Source: Eremophila alpestris peregrina
Lineage: Eukaryota; Chordata; Aves; Passeriformes; Alaudidae
DNA: 64,000 nucleotides
Assembly (NCBI GenBank): GCA_009792885.1
Contig: WMCF01000089.1
Coordinates: 10,239 to 74,238 of the forward strand
Direction of reading: 5' to 3'
Shown here: positions 23,501 to 35,931 of the stretch, piece after piece
Layout of the letters: each line of letters opens with the position of its first letter
Numbering within the stretch: position 1 is the first letter of the stretch
The notes under the pieces: model-generated
What the model was told of the DNA's origin: nothing
The model's database searches: none
What the model saw: the letters and a program-made list of their open reading frames with translations, nothing else
Made by a program: the position numbers and the translations under genes

Positions 23501-26500
23501 ATGTATCATGTTGTGCTGCTGTTGTTACACTTGAAGTAAAACTTGTATAGACTTGTACGGTTAAATAATTCTGGTCCATAAAGATGGAAAAAAAAAAAAG
23601 TAAAATTCTAAATAAACTCATTGTAAAAATTTCTAAGAAATGTCTTTTTTTTTTTTTTTCCTTTTTCAGATTGGCCTAATTGTAACCAAGAGTAAAAGAG
23701 CAGAAAAAATGACAGAGCTCTCAGGTAGGGAAGTTATATTCTTTTCTTAAATTGCAGATGTTTCTATCCTTTTCATGGGTGTTATAAGTTCTGCCTGATA
23801 CACTGCTGAAAATGAAGTTATGTTACATAATTAGCTTTAATTTAAAAGACAAATTATTGCAAGTTGTGTGAAACCATAATCTGTGTTTTGATCTGCTTTG
23901 ATCCAGAATTGTCATTGTGTGCTTGTTTACAATCAAGTCTCGACCAGAATCAACTCAGATATGTTCTGTTTCCCCTATAGTAAATTTTCTACCCTATTTG
24001 TTAATTTTGTGTGTTACGGCATCTGTGTTTTTTGTGAAATCTGATCAGATGTTAAGAAGTCAGGGTTTGTGTGGTTCCTGCCTGCTGTTACACCAGTCTC
24101 TGTGGCTTCAGCAGGTTTCATTGAGGAAACTGAGGATCAGTCAATCTTTTAGCCATACTTTGAGGATAACAGAGGAAACAAAATTCTTTTTCCTTTTGTG
24201 AGAGATGTCACACTCATGTTGAGTGCTTAATGATACCCAACAGTGATTTTATTCTTTTTGGCTTCTAAACTTCCTAGCATCTGAGTGCCTGTAGAGTAAA
24301 AGTCTGTTTTACTGTTTTCTGCATTCTGATCAAAATACCAATTTCTAAGGAAAAACACCGACCTGTTTCACTTTGAAACCAGTCCCTGTTGTTGTACAAG
24401 TACACTTCCTTACATATGCAGTTTAAATTTTCTGTTCTTTAACTTGTTGTATCAGTTAAATTGATTGCATTTTTCACTTACAGGAAACTCAAAAAAGCAT
24501 ATAACTGCTCTGAAGAAAGCAGTGGATATGAACTGCAGTGGAGAGCCTTCTCTATATAATTCCCTAAACTTGAGCATGCAGACTTTAAAGTTAGTATATA
24601 CGTGGAGTTCTTTTGTTTTCTTTGTGATTGTGACTTTTTTGAGAGGCAGGGACAGAATTTCTTCTAAGTAGCTTCTTGCATCATGCTGACTTCTGGTGAC
24701 TTTAAAAGGTGACTTTATCTCCTTTTGAAATACAAATCATTAAGTAAGTACTCTAGTAGTGCAGAATTTTATTTTCTACCACTGGATGCTTGTATTTAGG
24801 GGTGTGTTTCTTATAGAAATGAAATTTGGAAAAGAAGTTGATGATGGTATGTCAATATTGTGATGAAAGGCCCTGCAGTTATTTTTTACTGAAGGGCTGA
24901 GGTATGAGAGAGGACAGAGTTAGGGGTTACTAATGTAAGAGAACAGGAAAACAAACAGCATTGTGTCAACAATAATCTTGTGAGAGTTCTGGCATACTTT
25001 AGAAAGATAATTTTCAGGTAGGATAGATTCAGAACACTTGTCTGCTGTGTGAGGTATTGAGATGTATCCCAGCTTGTGGAAGACTGAATAAAGAATTACA
25101 GCTAAAGACATGGACTTAAGCTACTAAAAGCTATTTAATTACTAGCAGGAAGAGAGTTTTCAGCTAAGAACTAGAAGTAATTAACAGTAATGGATTTACA
25201 CTTAAAAACTGAAGCTTTTTAAGAAGTCAGGAAAACTTACTAAAGTTTTGAAGTTTGAAGATGAATTTTACCTGTGAGTATGGCTAAGGTACAAAGGATT
25301 CATTACAGCAAATAAACAGGTAACAACTGCACAGTTAAAGACTGTATTTTAGATACTGGAAAGGTTTGGCTTTCAAAAGGTGAAAATTCTGCTCAGACAA
25401 GGATCTTGTCACAGTTTGTAGAGGACTTCATATCATGTCATCTTCTGACTTCAATACATTAAGGTCCTTGGAAGATGTTATCATACAAATAGCATGGTGT
25501 GCAGAAGTAAATTAACTATGTGCTTTCCTTAGGCACATGCCAGGACATACAAGCAGAGAGGTTCTGGTAGTCCTCAGCAGTCTGACGACGTGTGATCCAG
25601 CCAACATCTATGATCTAATTAAGGTACAGAACTGAAGTTTGACGACTGCATTGAACATCCAAGCTACTGCAGGAAAAACAAGCAGTTGCAGTGTCATCAC
25701 CAATTTTCATTTAAGACTTTAAACCTTTTTACTATTTCCTGTTCTGTACATGAATTTGAGTATGCTTTTTTTTCTCTATTTTAAGTGTTTAAAAGCAGTA
25801 AAGATCAGAGTTTCTGTCATCGGCCTAAGTGCTGAAGTTCGAGTTTGTACAGTACTTGCCCGAGAAACTGGTGGTATGTATCTGAAGTTCAGTAGTTACA
25901 TTCCTAACACAGGTTTAAAATCAAAATTAAGGAAGTACTTTGTTACATATTTCTTACTGCATTTTGATATTTTTAAGGATAAATATTTTCCATTGTGCTG
26001 GCAGAAAATTAAAGTGTTGCCCGAATCTACAAAACATACAGTAGTAAGTAAGGTAGCTGCAGCTCTAGAAAGAAGAAATACATATATTTTCAAACCTTTT
26101 GTTCCACATATAAAGCTATGTGATGTGGAACTTCATCAATGTAACATGTTAATATCCATTGCTACAGTGGTAACTCTTAGAGTCTCACTACTGCAGTGTA
26201 ATGTTGGAGAAAAAGCTCTGTTCCTTCGTATCTAATTTAACATTCTGTTATTACTAGTTTTAAAACTTGTCATTTACTTTAGCATTAACAGGGCTGCTTT
26301 ATAGGAACAGGTTTGGATAAATTTTGTTTTCTACCTAAGTTGTCTTCTGTCATTTGGAATATATGTTTGTATTCTTTTTTGCTCATAACCTGACAGTAAG
26401 GCATTTCTTTGTGTGTGACAGGAACATACAACGTTATTTTAGATGAAGGTCATTATAAGGAACTGCTGATGCACCATGTTAGTCCTCCCCCTGCCAGTTC

Positions 26501-29500
26501 AACTTCGGAGTGCTCCCTCATTCGAATGGGTAGGATATGGTTTTGTCAAACTCCTACCACAAGATTTGCTTTTTCTTAATTTGCCTCTTCAATGTTAAGG
26601 TTATACAAATAGTAAGAAGCATAATAAAGACACTGTGCAATTTTTTTTGTTTGTTTGTTGTAACTTTTATTTTGCTAGATAAGCATAAGCTTTCTTGATG
26701 CTATTCCTGCAAAGTAGTCAGCTTTTAAATAAAGCTTATTAAGTAAGACAAATTACTGAACAGAATTTGGAAACAACAAAGTGGAACGATATTGATATAA
26801 ATTGGTATAAATTTAGTACTTAGAAATGAAGGATGAAAAACTAATTTATTTCTCCCTCTGCTTTTTTCCCTGCAGAAGGCAACTGTTATAACTGTTAATT
26901 GGTTTAAGAGCCATAGGTAGTACATGTTTATTAGCAGCTTCTGGAGTGTTCTTTTAACGGGTAGATTAGGTACCTTTTGTTTTCCTGATGTGTTTCTCAA
27001 TAAATTTAAGCTTAGAATTAAACCAGAATAGGAACTCTAATGCTATAAAGTAGAGCATTGAGTTCTCACTTTCATCCACCCTTTTCATAGATAAGAATGT
27101 ATGCATTTTTATGTCTAGATAAAAATATCATATAGATAATGAAAAGGTTTACTTCTTGTAGGTAAAGCCTGAGCAGCAGTTGGAAAAGCCAACTTCTCAC
27201 CTGCCATGAACTGTAAAAGATAAATGATAGAAAGACATCAGTCTCCAAAAAGTCCTGTAGTCTCCTCTGTCATATACTGCACTTGGAAGGTGAATATAGG
27301 CTAGATGGATGCATATAAATATATTTCCCCCTTAATTAGAAACTATTGTTTAAGTGAATAGTTGTGTGCTGCTCATTCTGCTTTCCTACCATTTCATATA
27401 TTTTTCTTTTTAACTGTTCTTCAAAAATGTGGTGGCAGTGTGCTTCAGTTAACACAAAGTCTATGACAAACACATTTTTTCAGCTGGGGGAAGTAAAGTC
27501 AGGAAGATGTGGATGTAGGTAGAGACCTTTGGGAAGAATTTGATACCTAGGAAGAACGTATCAGTTCTCCTGTAATAACAAGTGGGAAAAAGATAGGCTT
27601 GAATGTCTAGAATAATCTTTGAACTTCTTCATTCAAGTAAGAAACTGACACATTATTGCATGTTTAAAATTGTTACTATGGGATGTTTTTCTCTTCAGGT
27701 TTTCCTCAGCATACTGTTGCTTCTCTATCTGATCAAGATGCAAAGCCCTCCTTTAGCATGGCGTAAGTAGCACTGATTAGAATTCAATGAGCTGATAAGA
27801 ATTCTATATTAATTAGTTATATTTAGAAAATCTGCTCAGCAGTGAAAGTATTACAAAATAATATTAAAGAAGAGTAAGCTATGTCTTGTGACTTCTTAAT
27901 AAACATTTTATTTCCACTGGTAGATCTAGTATGTGGCCATAGTTACCTCTGTTAAATATGTGTTTTAAAATTTGCATGTAAGTTTTTTTTAAGGTAGTAA
28001 ATGGTATTTAATTCTGCTACACGGTTGTTTGGGACACACAGGTGCTACAAGGTATTAAAGTAATTACTTGCAGTTCTTGATGTAATTATTACTATAATTA
28101 TAAAAGATAATTATGAAAATGGAAGGGTATTATCTGAGTAAAGTACTTTTTATGTATTTCTTAACATGACTTTAAAGGGAAGTTTAAAATAGAGGCCTCA
28201 TTTGATGACTGTAGCAGTGCACTTCTCAATGAAAGAATCATTGTTTTCCAGGTTGATAGGGAAGTCTGAATTTCAGAATGAAACAGTGTCTAACAGTGTG
28301 TGCTATTTGAAAGAATAAGTACTACGTGCATCTTAAAGGCAATATAGAATTTTTTTGTATCTAAAAAGAAACAAGCATGCAGTTATTGTTCATATCTTTA
28401 TTTTTAAAGCTTGGCTTCTTATATGGAAATATTTAGTATTTGGTTCCTGTGGGAAAATGTGGTCACTGATCTCTCACCATATCAATTGTTTTGTGAAACT
28501 TACGCATTAAACTGTTACATGCTATCTAGTGAAACTTTTTAAATTATTTGATGTGAAAACAACATTATTTGTAGTTACGTAGTAGCATGGTATTATTTCT
28601 TACATACTGAATTGTTTCTTTCTACTGTAGGCAATTGGAAAATAACAGTGACCCAGGTCTTACACTGGGTGGATTTTTTTGTCCTCAGTGCAGAGCCAAA
28701 TACTGTGAACTTCCTGTGGAATGTAAAATCTGTGGTAAGTAGCAAGAAGAGGTGAGCAGATCAATCAGAGTTCATGGTAAGAGAATTAAGGGGTAGGAAA
28801 ATTCAGCTCTACTTAGTAATTAAAAGCCAGCTCTGCTTTAAGAGTCCTGCATTTCTGTGACCTGGGATGTCAACTTCATACAAGTGTCTCTCAGGACTCT
28901 ATACCTGTTACAATTAAGCTGTATCATATTCCTTGGTACCTGAGGCAAAGTAGGGAAGAGGGGTGATGTACATGGGAATGGTAAACTTCTCAAGGATCCT
29001 CATTTAACTAAACACACCCATGTTTCAGAGTCCTCACTGCAAGGCCATGAAAACAGAGCTTTGGAGTAAGAGGGCAGAAGTACTTTCTCATCCAGGAGTA
29101 TGAGGATGAAAGATTTCCCAGTTGAACCCAAGGCCAGGCACATGACAGGCTGTAGAGTTGTAAACAGAAGCCCTTCCGTCTTGCAAATGTTAATGGACAA
29201 TACAACCAATGATGCCTCCCTCCGCTGCTCTTAGTGAGGGTGGGAGGGAGGATTAGCATGGTTTATAATATTCATAATGTGAGGGGGTGCTGTTCTCCTA
29301 ACTTTTACAGGCATATGACTAAAACACAATAGGTATTACCAGGATGCCTGTATTTGGCAAGAGGGTAAATAATTACAGCTTTGGGTCACTGTCCTAGTTT
29401 AATTTCAAGTTTTTCCTACCAGCATGAGTTTCATTCCAGCAAGGGAATAGTGTAACTGGAGAAATCCTGTGTATCTGCAGTGGATTCTCCACAGCTGCAG

Positions 29501-31538
29501 TGGTCAGCATAACAGCAGTTTGGACATTTACACTACATGTGAGTGAGTGATGGAGACGTTTGTGCCAGCCCATTCCCCAGCTAACCTGTTCTCATGGTCT
29601 AACTCCAGCTGGCAACTCAGCCCCAGACACCCAGACACCCCAGACAACTCTCCTGGTGAGATGGGGGAGAGAATCAGAAGAGTAAAAGCGAGAAAACTCA
29701 GGGGTGGTGTTAAAGGCAATGGAATAGTTACAGCAAAATACTTACAGCAAAAGCTGTACTGCAGTAAGTAATTAATTCACCACTTCCTATCAGCAGAATT
29801 ACCAGGAAAGCAGGACTCCATCATGGGTAACAGTTCCTTGAGAAAGTAAATGCCATCACTATGAACAATCTCCCCTTTCCACCTTCTCCACCCAGCTTTA
29901 TAGGCTGAGCATGATGCCACTTGGTTTGGGATATCCCCTTGTTCTCTTGGTGCACTGCTGACTGCAATCCTGACTGTATCCCCTCCTGATGCCTTGTGCA
30001 CCCCCAAGCCTACTCATGGGTGGAGTAAGAAACAGAAAGGTTCTTGATTGTGTGTAAGCACTGCTCAGCTGTAAAGAAAACATTCCTGCCTTATCAACCC
30101 TGTTTCCAGCATAGATCCAAAACACAGCTACATGCTAGTTAGTGTGACAAAAAAACAACTGTTTTAAAACCAGCAGACTTATGTTAGCTGAAATGGGGCT
30201 GTGGCATGGTTTTTTGGCAGTAGTATAGCAGACTGTAGTCGAGCTTTGTAACAGGACATCATTTCAACTGGTGGTGTGATGCAGCAGAACCATCACTGCC
30301 AAAAGGAGCTTCCTAACTTCACCACTGTGTGTTATAAATGTATTTCTAAAGTTAGATTTAAGCCTTTTCAGTAGAAATCTGAGCAATTTGATCTTTGTAT
30401 TTGGATTTAAAACTTGACAGGATTACAGATTTAGCTAATGGAACAAATAATTTTACTTTTTAAAATTCTTAGAAGCTCTCAACCAACTGAGTAATTAAAA
30501 ATACTGGTTGTCCTTTTTACTTTATTTGATACAGAAAAGCTTTTCAGTAAATTCTCCCTTGTAACAATTATGGTGTCTCTTTATTTGCAGGTCTTACTTT
30601 AGTGTCTGCCCCTCACCTGGCTCGGTCTTACCATCACTTGTTTCCTTTAGATGCCTTTCAGGAAGTTCCACTGGAAGAATACAAGGGGGAACGGTATGCA
30701 AATCATATTTGTGATAATGAGTGCATTTGTGGATCCTGTAACTTCCTTGTCACAAAAGGAAGAATAGCTGGCAACAGCTTCTGTGCTGCTGGAGATGTTT
30801 GGGTGGTGTGAGACACCTCTGGCAATGAGAAATATTTGTAGTTTCCATGATCTGTGAGGCCAGTTGAACAGATGAAATAATTGCCAGAAATTTTTACTAT
30901 GGGTGAGGTCTTTTTTTAAACACTGATTCAACTCTTTTTTTCAGTTTAAATTTACAATTTTGCTTTTAGGTATTGTCAAGGCTGCCAGGGAGAAATAAAA
31001 GATCAAAATGTAAGTATTGTTGAATGTCATTGTAATTTGCATTGAGGGATGTGAAAAAGAGAGATGATCCTTTAGCATTATATTCTAAAAATCAGAAAAA
31101 TACTTGTGAAAGTCAGTGTCCTGGTTAACGAGGGCTCTGTGTTCAACAGTCACACCCTCTAGACTGCAGAATCTGTAGAAGTGTGGGAAGGGATTTCCCT
31201 GGGAGCTGCATAAAAAAGCTTCCACTCAGCCATTTGGAAGCATTTACAGTGACCTGAGCTAAACTTGTGGATATACTTGCTGTCAGCTTTAATTCAGCTG
31301 AGTTTCTGTGATGCTAGTGGTATAGTCTGTTTACACTCTCTTTATGTTGCCCTACTGTAGTGCTGTGATTATGATAATTTTTGCTAATTTGACTTGTCTT
31401 TCTGTCCTTTCCACACAGGTGTACATATGCAAAGTGTGTCAGAACGCATTTTGTGTGGAATGCGATCTGTTTGTTCATGATTCACTGCACTGCTGTCCTG
31501 GCTGTATTCACGAGCACCCTTCTCCTGTATCTGTATGA
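20508..31538 (+). CDS. GTF2H2: TFIIH subunit 2 (p44/Ssl1)
   Basis: Core TFIIH subunit that binds and stimulates the XPD helicase in transcription initiation and nucleotide excision repair. Exons: 20508-20563, 20656-20733, 21701-21737, 22315-22401, 23209-23259, 23670-23724, 24484-24589, 25533-25623, 25786-25873, 26422-26529, 27699-27762, 28631-28734, 30591-30693, 30970-31009, 31419-31538. All are GT-AG with consistent phases, giving 395 aa, the same as human. The protein starts MDEEPERTKRWEGGYERTW. The von Willebrand A domain (about 58-235) opens with MRHLYVVVDGSRTMED. A C4 zinc finger has C291, C294, C305 and C308. The C-terminal C4C4 RING-like domain has C345, C348, C360, C363, C368, C371, C382 and C385. 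It is nearly identical to the mammalian protein and shows no lesion. Intron 1 is only 92 bp. Confidence 0.97.
21083..21345 (-). mobile_element. CR1 3' fragment in GTF2H2 intron 2
   Basis: Antisense to the gene. It begins with gaatcacaggatagtttggg, continues with tggaagggaccttaaagatc and ctgctccagtgccccaccac, and ends near ccttgtcctgtcac. These are standard CR1 3' region words in reverse orientation. It is less diverged than the other copies. Confidence 0.9.
29590..30178 (-). mobile_element. solo ERV LTR in GTF2H2 intron 12
   Basis: Read on the minus strand it starts TGCTGGTTTTAAAAC (near 30178), passes a region ending in caaggggatatcccaaacc, and has a TATA box (TATAAA, plus coordinates 29897-29902) inside the avian LTR context 'catgctcagccTATAAAgctggg'. 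It finishes around the sequence reading ggagttagaccatgaga (near 29590). It matches a common avian ERV LTR that I recognise by sequence but will not name to family level. No internal viral genes flank it, so it is a solo LTR. It is antisense to GTF2H2. Confidence 0.75.
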
Positions 31539-31840
31539 TCTCATATCTTTATAGAAATTGCTGTATCTTTGTCATTCTTGCATGAATCTGATTTGTTTTT
31601 ACAGCTGTTGCTTTAACTGATGCATCTCTGAACAAGATGATTACAAAGGGATGAACAGTGGAGTAGATGCAAATTTTAATGTTTTAATGTTTTATTACTG
31701 TTAATATATACTTGAATTATCTGTATCTATTTTTTTGTTCTTGTCTAAAGAATGATGGCTTTTTTCAGCTGATATTGTAATAACGTGTATATTTGTAAAT
31801 GCGAAAGTAATAAAACTGGTTTTTATGATAACGTGATGAT
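31539..31840 (+). other. GTF2H2 3'UTR with AATAAA
   Basis: Short AT-rich 3'UTR. The AATAAA at 31809-31814 (in cgaaagtaataaaactgg), followed by a T/G-rich stretch, is the likely polyadenylation signal, giving an mRNA tail of about 290 bases. Confidence 0.7.
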
Positions 31841-33834
31841 GCATCTTGGTTCCATTACTTGTTCAAAATGAAGGCTTGAAAATACATTTTACACATCTAT
31901 TCTGGTTTTGGTGGATGGTGGATTTCTGTAGATCAAAGTACTCTTTTACAAGAATTTAACAAAGATGTTTTTGAGCAATTAATTGGTGGACATTTCATGC
32001 ATTAATTTCAGTTATTATGAGTATTCACCTTGGTGTTCAGTAAGGCAGCTCAAATATGTGCTGAAAACACATTTTAGGTTTTAATGGTGCAACTCAAAGC
32101 TAACTGAATCCTATTACTCCTGTATCTGCAGCTGCCTGGTTTAAATTTCAATTTCTTATAGGAGGGTAAGATTTCTGAAAGGCAAGGAACTTGCAAAAGG
32201 ACAAGACCTGAGTTAATACAAACTATTGTCTGGTGGAATCAGTATTGAAGACAAAAAGAGTTGCTGTTGGATTCTAGGGCTACACTGAGTTAACAGAACT
32301 GCACGTTATCTTCTCTCCTTGGCTAAACCTCTAGAGCAACAGACGGTAAGGTGGGTGCAGGAGGGGAAGTGTCCATCCTTACCTGAACTTTGATGAATAA
32401 AAATTGAGACAAATGCAGGACTGCCATTTTGCAGTGTCTGTTCAAAGTGTTTGAACCTGTGAGAATTGTAATGTGCTATATCTCAGTAAAAGGTGCAGTG
32501 TCTGAGGCAATACATCACAATGGGTTTTCTAGAGTCACCTTATGATGATTGTAAATACATCAGTGATTGATTTGCTCTGGGTGTATGGAACTTAACTTTT
32601 GAGCTTTGTTTTTTGTCAGATTAGAAATGGCAATATAACAGCTGAATCTTAACAGAAACAAGCAAAAAACCCAATCCCCTCCTCTTATATTAGTTCAATT
32701 TTTCAAGCCTACCACATGTAAACAATACATGCTACTTTTCAGTTCTTACAGGCAGCTTTCATTCAATTGTTAATGTAGCTCTTTCTACACTTTTTCTACT
32801 GATAGTAGGCCTGCATGCTGGACAGAGTGTAGTCATTCTCTTGTGTTGCCAGAAAGATGACTGTTGAACATCCGCATCTCGTTCTGTGCTGAGTCAAACA
32901 ATCCCTATAAACCCTTGTCCTGCCAGTCGTTGCAGTGCCTATTACCAAATACTGGCAGAAAAGGACATAGAGTGTTTGTTCTGGTCTAGCAGGCCATTCC
33001 AAGCCAAACTAATGCTCTGAGCATCTGGCTCTTAGAGACTCTGATGCTGGTGACAGCCTGTTAAGACAGCATTTTCTGGTAACATTTTCATCTTTGCAGT
33101 CAGTATTTTCTAATGGAAATAAAATGGGGTTGTCAGAACACTTCAAATCCTTCTTCTCTTGCTAGAGACCAAAAGAACATACTCCTACCCAGCTTCTATT
33201 TCTGAAAGTAAAAAGTGTAGAAGTTGCAGCCGTATACCCCATTATCAGCTTTTGGTCACAGTAATAATCTGGTTTGTACTTTCCTACCCGTCTCATTGGT
33301 AGAACAGTTCAAACTAGCTCCTGAAAAATCACTACTAAGGAAATATTTCTCTGGTGTATAAAGACTTTCATCTGTGCCCTGTGTATTTAAGGCAGCATGG
33401 AGGAAATCTTTTCTACACCTGTTCTCTTTGACTGGGATTCACTGGCTCTCAAATATCCCTTGCTTGTGGGAAGCTCCAACCTTTTTAAATCTTGTTTATT
33501 TCCTTATTAACTGTTATCTGCCATAAGATCAGTGAGGTTATTAGGAGGCCTGTGAGATGTAGGTCTTGAAAATATTGCTGAAAAGGTTTCAGACTTGCTG
33601 AAGGAAGACACAAGAAGACCCTGTGATGTGGTTGAGGATGCAGCTGTGGCAAGAAGTTTGAGATTGGAGAGTGCTGCCATGTGGAAGGGAGAGGATTTCA
33701 AAAAGGCAAGAGCCTTCACTTTCCTTCCAGTTTACATTTTCTTTGTAGGAATAATAGTTCCCTTCTGTAATAACAATCATAGCTAATTTCCAAGAGTGGA
33801 AATGCTGAAAATGTATTAATTAAAATGTGAGTAA
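31841..33834. other. GTF2H2-NAIP spacer, nothing recognised
   Basis: AT-rich DNA with short chance frames. I looked here for the 5' NAIP exon (start of BIR1, a Trp-containing block ahead of AGFYFTG) and did not find one on the plus strand. Confidence 0.5.
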
Positions 33835-34504
33835 AAGAGGACCCCACACTGGAGCAGATGGATGCCTAAAGAAGGCTGTGACTGTGTGGAAGGTCCACAC
33901 TGTAGCATGCTCTGTGGCCCCATGGAGAGAGGAGTCCATCCTGGAGCAGATGTGCTTGCAGAACTTGTGACCCTGTAGAGGATCATGCTGGAGCAGCCTG
34001 ATCCTGAAGTACTGTGCCCTGTGGACAGGACCCACACCAGAGCAGTTCTTTAGGAACAGCAATGCTTGAGAAGGACCCACATTGGAGAAGTTTATGGAGG
34101 ACTGTCTCCCATGGGAGGGACCATCCTGGAGTGAGGAGTCCTTCCTGATGGAGAAGAAGCAGTAGAGTTGTGTGATGAATTGGCCACAGCCCCCATTTCT
34201 CTGCATTGCTGGGGGGATGGAGGTAGAGCAAATTGTAAGTGAAGTCCATAAAGAAGGGAAGGTGGGAGGAAGGTGTTTTAAAGATTTGGGTGTATTTCTC
34301 ATTGGTAGCAAATAATTTGGTAGCAAATTATTTCCCCTGTTTAAGTCTGTTTTGCCCAACAGTAACTGGTGAATAATTATTTCCCTGTCCTTATCCTGAC
34401 CCACAAGCCTTTTGCTGTATTTCCTCTCCCCTGCACAGCTAAGGAGGGCAGGGTAGAGCAGCTTTGGTGGGCACCTCTTGTCCAGCCAAGGTCAGCCCAC
34501 CACA
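33835..34504 (+). mobile_element. ERV LTR / 3' end fragment
   Basis: Plus orientation. It begins with a series of degenerate units built on 'gaccca..ctggagcag' (33840-34140). It then has cctgatggagaagaagcagtag, ggtgttttaaagatttgg, ctgtttaagtctgttttgcc and ctgtccttatcctgacccacaagcc, and ends ggtcagcccaccaca at 34504. This is the recognisable 3' half of a widespread avian ERV LTR. A 194-codon minus-strand frame inside it (33820-34404) is a shadow of the repeat. Confidence 0.8.
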
Positions 34505-35659
34505 GTAATTTTTCAAAATACAGTAGGACTAGAAGGCTTTTCTAACAATCATAGCACTTTTTGGCTTGGGATTTGGATGAGAAAGCTATGTGACTTTTAT
34601 AGCCATTAAAAAAAAAAAACAAAAAAAACCCCAAAAAACCAACCAAAACAACAAAAAAAAACCCTAACAAATTGGATATCCTGGATTTAGAATCACTTTC
34701 TTAAGGACGAATTTGTTCAGTAAATGTCATAAATCCTTACGATCCCTCAATTAACTGAGAAAGCAAAGCTCTTTAGACTTACAGGGAGCAGAATTTGAAT
34801 ACATATAGCTGAACTGCAGACATTCTGCTACATTCTGGACCACCACAAAGTATTTTCAATCATTGTCTCACCACAATACTAATAACAACATGACATAATT
34901 GTATGTTTTGCCACCTGTTTTTCTTTTCCTTAATCTGAGCAGAAATTCAAAATATGCTATCAACATTCAGTAATGGCTTTGAGATGGAAGAATTGAGAGG
35001 TTCACTGAGGCCACTCTAGGTTTTTAAGCTGCATGATGAAGTTCTTTGGATCTGCTAATTGCCTGTGTCATCTCGCTCAAATCTCACGTCTTCTTTCCCT
35101 CAGTTTTGGTTGTAACACCTTCTGAATACTTGCTATTGTCATTGTAAAGGCACTAGGCAATTGGAGTTCACAGAAATTTCACTTTGGCTAGTCAGATTTA
35201 ATAATACACCTGATTATACCATCTCTGCAGTTACCTTATCTCTTCTTAGTATGCTAAAATCAACTTTTTATAACCTGTAGAAACCATGTTATTAAGAAAG
35301 CGAGGTGATGATTAATGTTATGCAGAAGATGTGTATAATATAATTTAGTAGTCTTGTTTTTTCAAAAAATGTCAAAAAAATCCTGCAGCAGAGACAAATA
35401 ACATTTAAATTAGTGAACCGAATCTTTCTGTTTTGCACTGATTCCCACATGTAGTCTTTGATTTTCTCAAGTTTGTCAAATATATGGAGACAGAATTCTG
35501 GGAAATCCATGAACAACTGCAGAGAAGTTAAAACCCTACCATGAGAAATGAGTATGATAGACTCCTTTTTGTCCTTTTTGTCTTACACATCTCATTCATC
35601 ATGGTCTCTGACAGAAATGGCAACTGCTGCTTTTTTTCTCACACCCTTGTTTAATCCAG
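34505..35659. other. A-rich tract and unremarkable DNA
   Basis: A low-complexity A-rich tract interrupted by C's runs from 34608 to 34670, possibly an old poly(A)-type tail or simple repeat. After it there is only AT-rich DNA up to the NAIP-like exon. The last 30 bases, ending in tttaatccag at 35659, form a credible splice acceptor. Confidence 0.5.
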
Positions 35660-35931
35660 TGTGCAGTGTTTTTGCTATGGGTTGATTTTATTTACCATGA
35701 TGGTTAGATGTACCCCATGCGAACAGCACAAGAAATTCTGTGCCCCTTGTGAATTTGTCCTGGGGAAAAGTGTGGTTAATATTTCCAAGTATGACATCCG
35801 TGTTCAGAAGTTGAAGAACCCAGCAGAGACACTTACAAGTACAGTGTGCAGGATGCAGTCCTTTGATACATGGCTGTTGTATGCCAGAGGAACAAACCCT
35901 GATTTACTTGCCAGAGCTGGTTTTTTTACAG
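35660..35931 (+). pseudogene. NAIP: NAIP (BIRC1) relic exon, BIR1 end to BIR2 start
   Basis: A stop-free 272-base segment bounded by a good acceptor (ttgtttaatccag|T) and donor (ACAG|gtaatt). Its translation runs VQCFCYGLILF, then EQHKKF, NISKYDIRVQKLK, SFDTW and ends LARAGFFTG. This follows the order of human NAIP: end of BIR1 (QCFCCSLILF, DHKRF), the linker (NIAKYDIRVKNLK) and the start of BIR2 (SFRNW, EAGFVFTG). NAIP is the cytosolic sensor that partners NLRC4 in the inflammasome. Lesions: the second zinc-ligand Cys of BIR1 is Tyr (TAT), and one residue is missing in the BIR2 AGF-x-x-TG motif. No NACHT or LRR exon was found in the 9-kb gap. It lies between GTF2H2 and SMN in the human-like orientation. 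It may be a fossil, or one exon of a diverged gene; expression is unknown. Confidence 0.82.

Noticed and set aside
25750..26235. 161-codon plus-strand frame
   Set aside because: It is GTF2H2 exon 9 (25786-25873) reading through into its intron; the donor at 25874 and phase show that only the first part is coding.
33820..34404. 194-codon minus-strand frame
   Set aside because: It lies entirely within the ERV LTR repeat and has no protein motif.
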